64,000 bases of DNA from contig OU452229.1 of the NCBI GenBank assembly GCA_911728455.2, positions 18,108,754-18,172,753 on the forward strand. Reading direction: 5' to 3'. Below the pieces are notes generated by a model. That model was given only the letters and a program-made list of their open reading frames with translations. It made no database searches and was not told where the DNA came from. This document shows, in pieces, positions 62,051 through 64,000 of the stretch (the first letter of the stretch is position 1; each line of letters starts with the position of its first letter). This DNA comes from Marthasterias glacialis. Taxonomy: Eukaryota; Echinodermata; Asteroidea; Forcipulatida; Asteriidae. The translations under genes were made by a program, and so were the position numbers.

Positions 62051-62429
62051 ATGGTGAGTTGCAATACAACAATATTTTTTGATGTTATATAAACAACAGC
62101 ATTTACGATGAATTTATATACTATCTTTTCCCCTTTTCTTTCAGTCATACTCGAAAGCACAATTAAATGGTAAGTTACTTGTTCACTTTTTACTATTCCA
62201 ACCATTATACTAGGCCTTGCTGATAATCATTGCTATTCGGGGCATTTTGCATTGTCGCATGATAAAGACCTCACTACAATCTGAGCTACACATCACTGGT
62301 TGACTCATCGATGGTGAGCAGCCACACCGAGATTTTATGAGGGGAAAACTCGTCTGGTCCCCTACAGGAAATACAAATTAAAACTATCAGTGTCATGTGT
62401 ATACGGGGAACCCGACAAAGAAGGCCACA
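62051..62429 (+). CDS. Putative split 5' end of an unidentified gene, with a 25-nt microexon
   Basis: An ATG at 62051-62053 is followed at once by a GTGAGT donor. A 25-nt segment, 62145-62169, has a strong pyrimidine tract plus CAG before it and GTAAGT after it. Joined, they read MSYSKAQLN plus one base. A further possible exon at 62368-62429 also has CAG and GTAAGT borders, but it is open in a different frame (KYKLKLSVSCVYGEPDKEGH). That frame is continuous back through the microexon to an ATG at 61981. The splice signals are good, but I do not recognise the product and cannot choose the frame. The window ends before more exons are visible. Confidence 0.3.
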
Positions 62430-62799
62430 GTAAGTCCATTAGCTGGGTATGTAATGGATATACCCTAATAATACACTTCATGCATCGTTCTCCATCGGAG
62501 TCGTCTAATGTGACAACGATAGGTCTTCTTGCCGTTTAGTAACAAAACCGGGGACCAGACTTACTCGTTTATTCACCCAGCCTCGGTTTCGTTACATTGA
62601 GTTGAATGTGGGAAATCAAGATAGCTACACCAAAACAAAAGCGGGGGGGGGGGGGGGGGTGGCCTAATTTCGTAAAACTGTTGAGCAAAACGAATTACAT
62701 AGATGCAACAGTTTGCATCGGGGATAAAGAATATCGGATGTGTGATGACACTGAATACGTAGTGCTTTCCCGAGTTCTGCCTATTTTTTTACCGGTCAC

Positions 62800-62950
62800 G
62801 CTTGGTGGTCTATGTTGTAAATTATCTGCTTCAGAATGGTGGGTGTCGTGGATTCGAATCCCACCCGAGTAGTCGGTGCCAGTGGATTTTTGTCCCTGCA
62901 GGACTCCAGAAAGCACTAAGTAAATAGTGGCAACCATACATCGGTAGTAG
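62800..62950 (+). mobile_element. tRNA-derived SINE (family S1), second copy
   Basis: Head with GATTCGAATCCCACC (B box) and tail CAGGACTCCAGAAAGCACTA...CATACATCGGTA. An inverted tail segment (GATAAAGAATATCGG...GTGCTTTCCCGAGTTCTG) lies at 62715-62781. Confidence 0.55.
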
Positions 62951-63362
62951 AGAACTTCTTTGCTTTGCGAGCGTGGTATCATCAGTAAGTTGCGGCAAAT
63001 GTGTCTACCTCCATGGTATAAACTACGTTGCATTACGTACTCATGCTATGTAAAATATTTGTATTTCCCTAATTATCAACTTTATGAAGTTGGGTCCACC
63101 TAGCAGCAAACCCCTTCCCCACTGATAAACAAGACAAAATTAATGAGCCGGATTAATCGGTGTTAACCAGCGTATATTGGTCATACTTTAAGGGCCAGAT
63201 TACATTCGGATTGGGCGATGTCGGGATATAAAAAGCGTTTGTTGTGAAACGAATAATTTGTGGTTGGATAGATATCTTAAAGTAGAATGTAATGATTCAC
63301 TTAAACATTTGTATATATATTTTTATTATTATTTCGTGATATGTCCGCCATTTTGTAGAACC

Positions 63363-63764
63363 AATGGGAGACTATGGAACACTAGGTGGCAGCAGACTTT
63401 CCAGGTAAATTTCCATTGTGTAGTTCTGAGTATGTGCCATAGAGTTATATAATAGAACTAGAGGGTGCACTCGCTATTGCCACGCATGGAACTCCTCTGA
63501 CTCACCATGGGCGAAAATCCCTATGGGCAAATTGCATACGAATGTCCACTTAGAAAATGGCTGCTGTGTAAACGGATGAGTAACCAGTGTAAATGAATGG
63601 TCCGCGCCATTTTCTCAATGGTCAAAAAATGCTCCCTGTCGGGCTGTGTCATGGTTTGTACGCCCTCTAGTTCTAATATATAACTCTATGGTATGTGCAC
63701 ATTTCTGCACGATGGATTTACTTGGTAAGTCTGCTGCCACCTAGTGACCTCAAAAGTATCCAAT
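63363..63764. mobile_element. MITE family A copy 4, interrupted by another element
   Basis: Both arms are recognisable (ACTAGGTGGCAGCAGACTTTCC at the left, GTCTGCTGCCACCTAG at the right) but separated by an insertion at 63437-63691. The whole copy sits inside a dispersed repeat whose uninterrupted form is at 37031-37420. Confidence 0.7.
63437..63691. mobile_element. 255-bp inverted-repeat element nested in MITE A copy 4
   Basis: The ends CCATAGAGTTATATAATAGA and the inverse (TCTAATATATAACTCTATGG) form terminal repeats that extend to AACTAGAGGG. TATGTG is repeated directly on both sides (63431-63436, 63692-63697). Confidence 0.75.
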
Positions 63765-64000
63765 TGGCTCCACAAATGCCGGACTGTATGTTTCTATGTT
63801 GAAAGTGGTTCCGCTGGTTGTATTTCCAGAGGCAAATGTACATTTTTTATATCTTTCTTTTTTATCACTTATTACAACACACCGTAGGAGTTTTATTGCA
63901 TGAACAACTCTGAGGAGCAATTCTAAACAACAAGATATTAAGAGATTTTAAGGCAACGTGTCCCTTTAAAATTACTGATTGATCGCATGCCCCACGACCG

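Larger units (their letters stand above)
63201..63975. repeat. Dispersed repeat B copy 2, split by MITE A copy 4
   Basis: The outer parts match 37031-37420: CGGATTGGGCG..., GTAATGATTCAC..., CCGCCATTTTGTAG, then after the insertion GTATGTTTCTATGT, GGTTCCGCTG, and a tail ending TGTCCCTTTAA. Confidence 0.65.
62430..64000. other. Non-coding right end of the window
   Basis: It contains a poly(G) tract at about 62642-62659, a SINE copy (62800-62950) and a dispersed repeat with two nested inverted-repeat elements (63201-63975). No coding exon was recognised. Confidence 0.5.

Noticed and set aside
1-64000. CRISPR arrays, operons, rRNA genes, long autonomous retroelements
   Set aside because: No spaced direct-repeat arrays, no prokaryotic gene organisation, no rRNA and no reverse transcriptase or transposase coding region was seen.

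Overview
The window is eukaryotic nuclear DNA: AT-rich, intron-dominated, with GT-AG split genes and dense tRNA-derived SINEs and short inverted-repeat DNA elements. Protein similarity and repeat style suggest a marine invertebrate deuterostome, most likely an echinoderm. That is inference, since no species-diagnostic gene is present.

Layout. (1) 1-14731 has no recognised coding exon. It is probably the first intron(s) or 5' flank of the next gene and is full of small mobile elements. (2) 14732-24913 (+) holds the last ten coding exons (416 codons plus stop) of a CTDSPL2-type FCP/SCP phosphatase, followed by an AT-rich 3' UTR or flank. (3) 24914-41369 is non-coding as far as I can see, with several MITE-like elements, a minisatellite and a hAT-type element. 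(4) 41370-46348 (-) and 49229-56813 (-) are two tandem four-exon genes that most lines of evidence mark as selenoproteins of the SelW/MIEN1 (Rdx12) family. Each has a CGG-Sec redox motif with the UGA just inside exon 2, identical lengths for exons 1 to 3, and a C-terminal CaaL prenylation box (CTVL, CSLL). (5) 58277-59701 (-) is a two-exon, roughly 281-residue double-hotdog thioesterase resembling acyl-ACP thioesterases. (6) 62051-62429 (+) may be the split 5' end of another, unidentified gene.

The selenoprotein pair converges tail-to-tail with the phosphatase gene. The thioesterase lies upstream of the pair on the same strand. Nothing in the sequence ties the four genes to one pathway.

The most striking structure is inside intron 1 of the upstream selenoprotein gene. 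There, 53999-56541 is a Russian-doll set of three large palindromic foldback elements, each bounded by an exact 9-bp target duplication. Two of them are inserted into the right arm of the third. Smaller relatives lie at 53630-53767 and 46197-46270, and a similar-architecture hairpin at 59972-60053.

Limits: gene starts, UTR ends and splice sites were read by eye. I did not find a convincing SECIS element for either selenoprotein gene, and the N-terminal exons of the phosphatase were not found.
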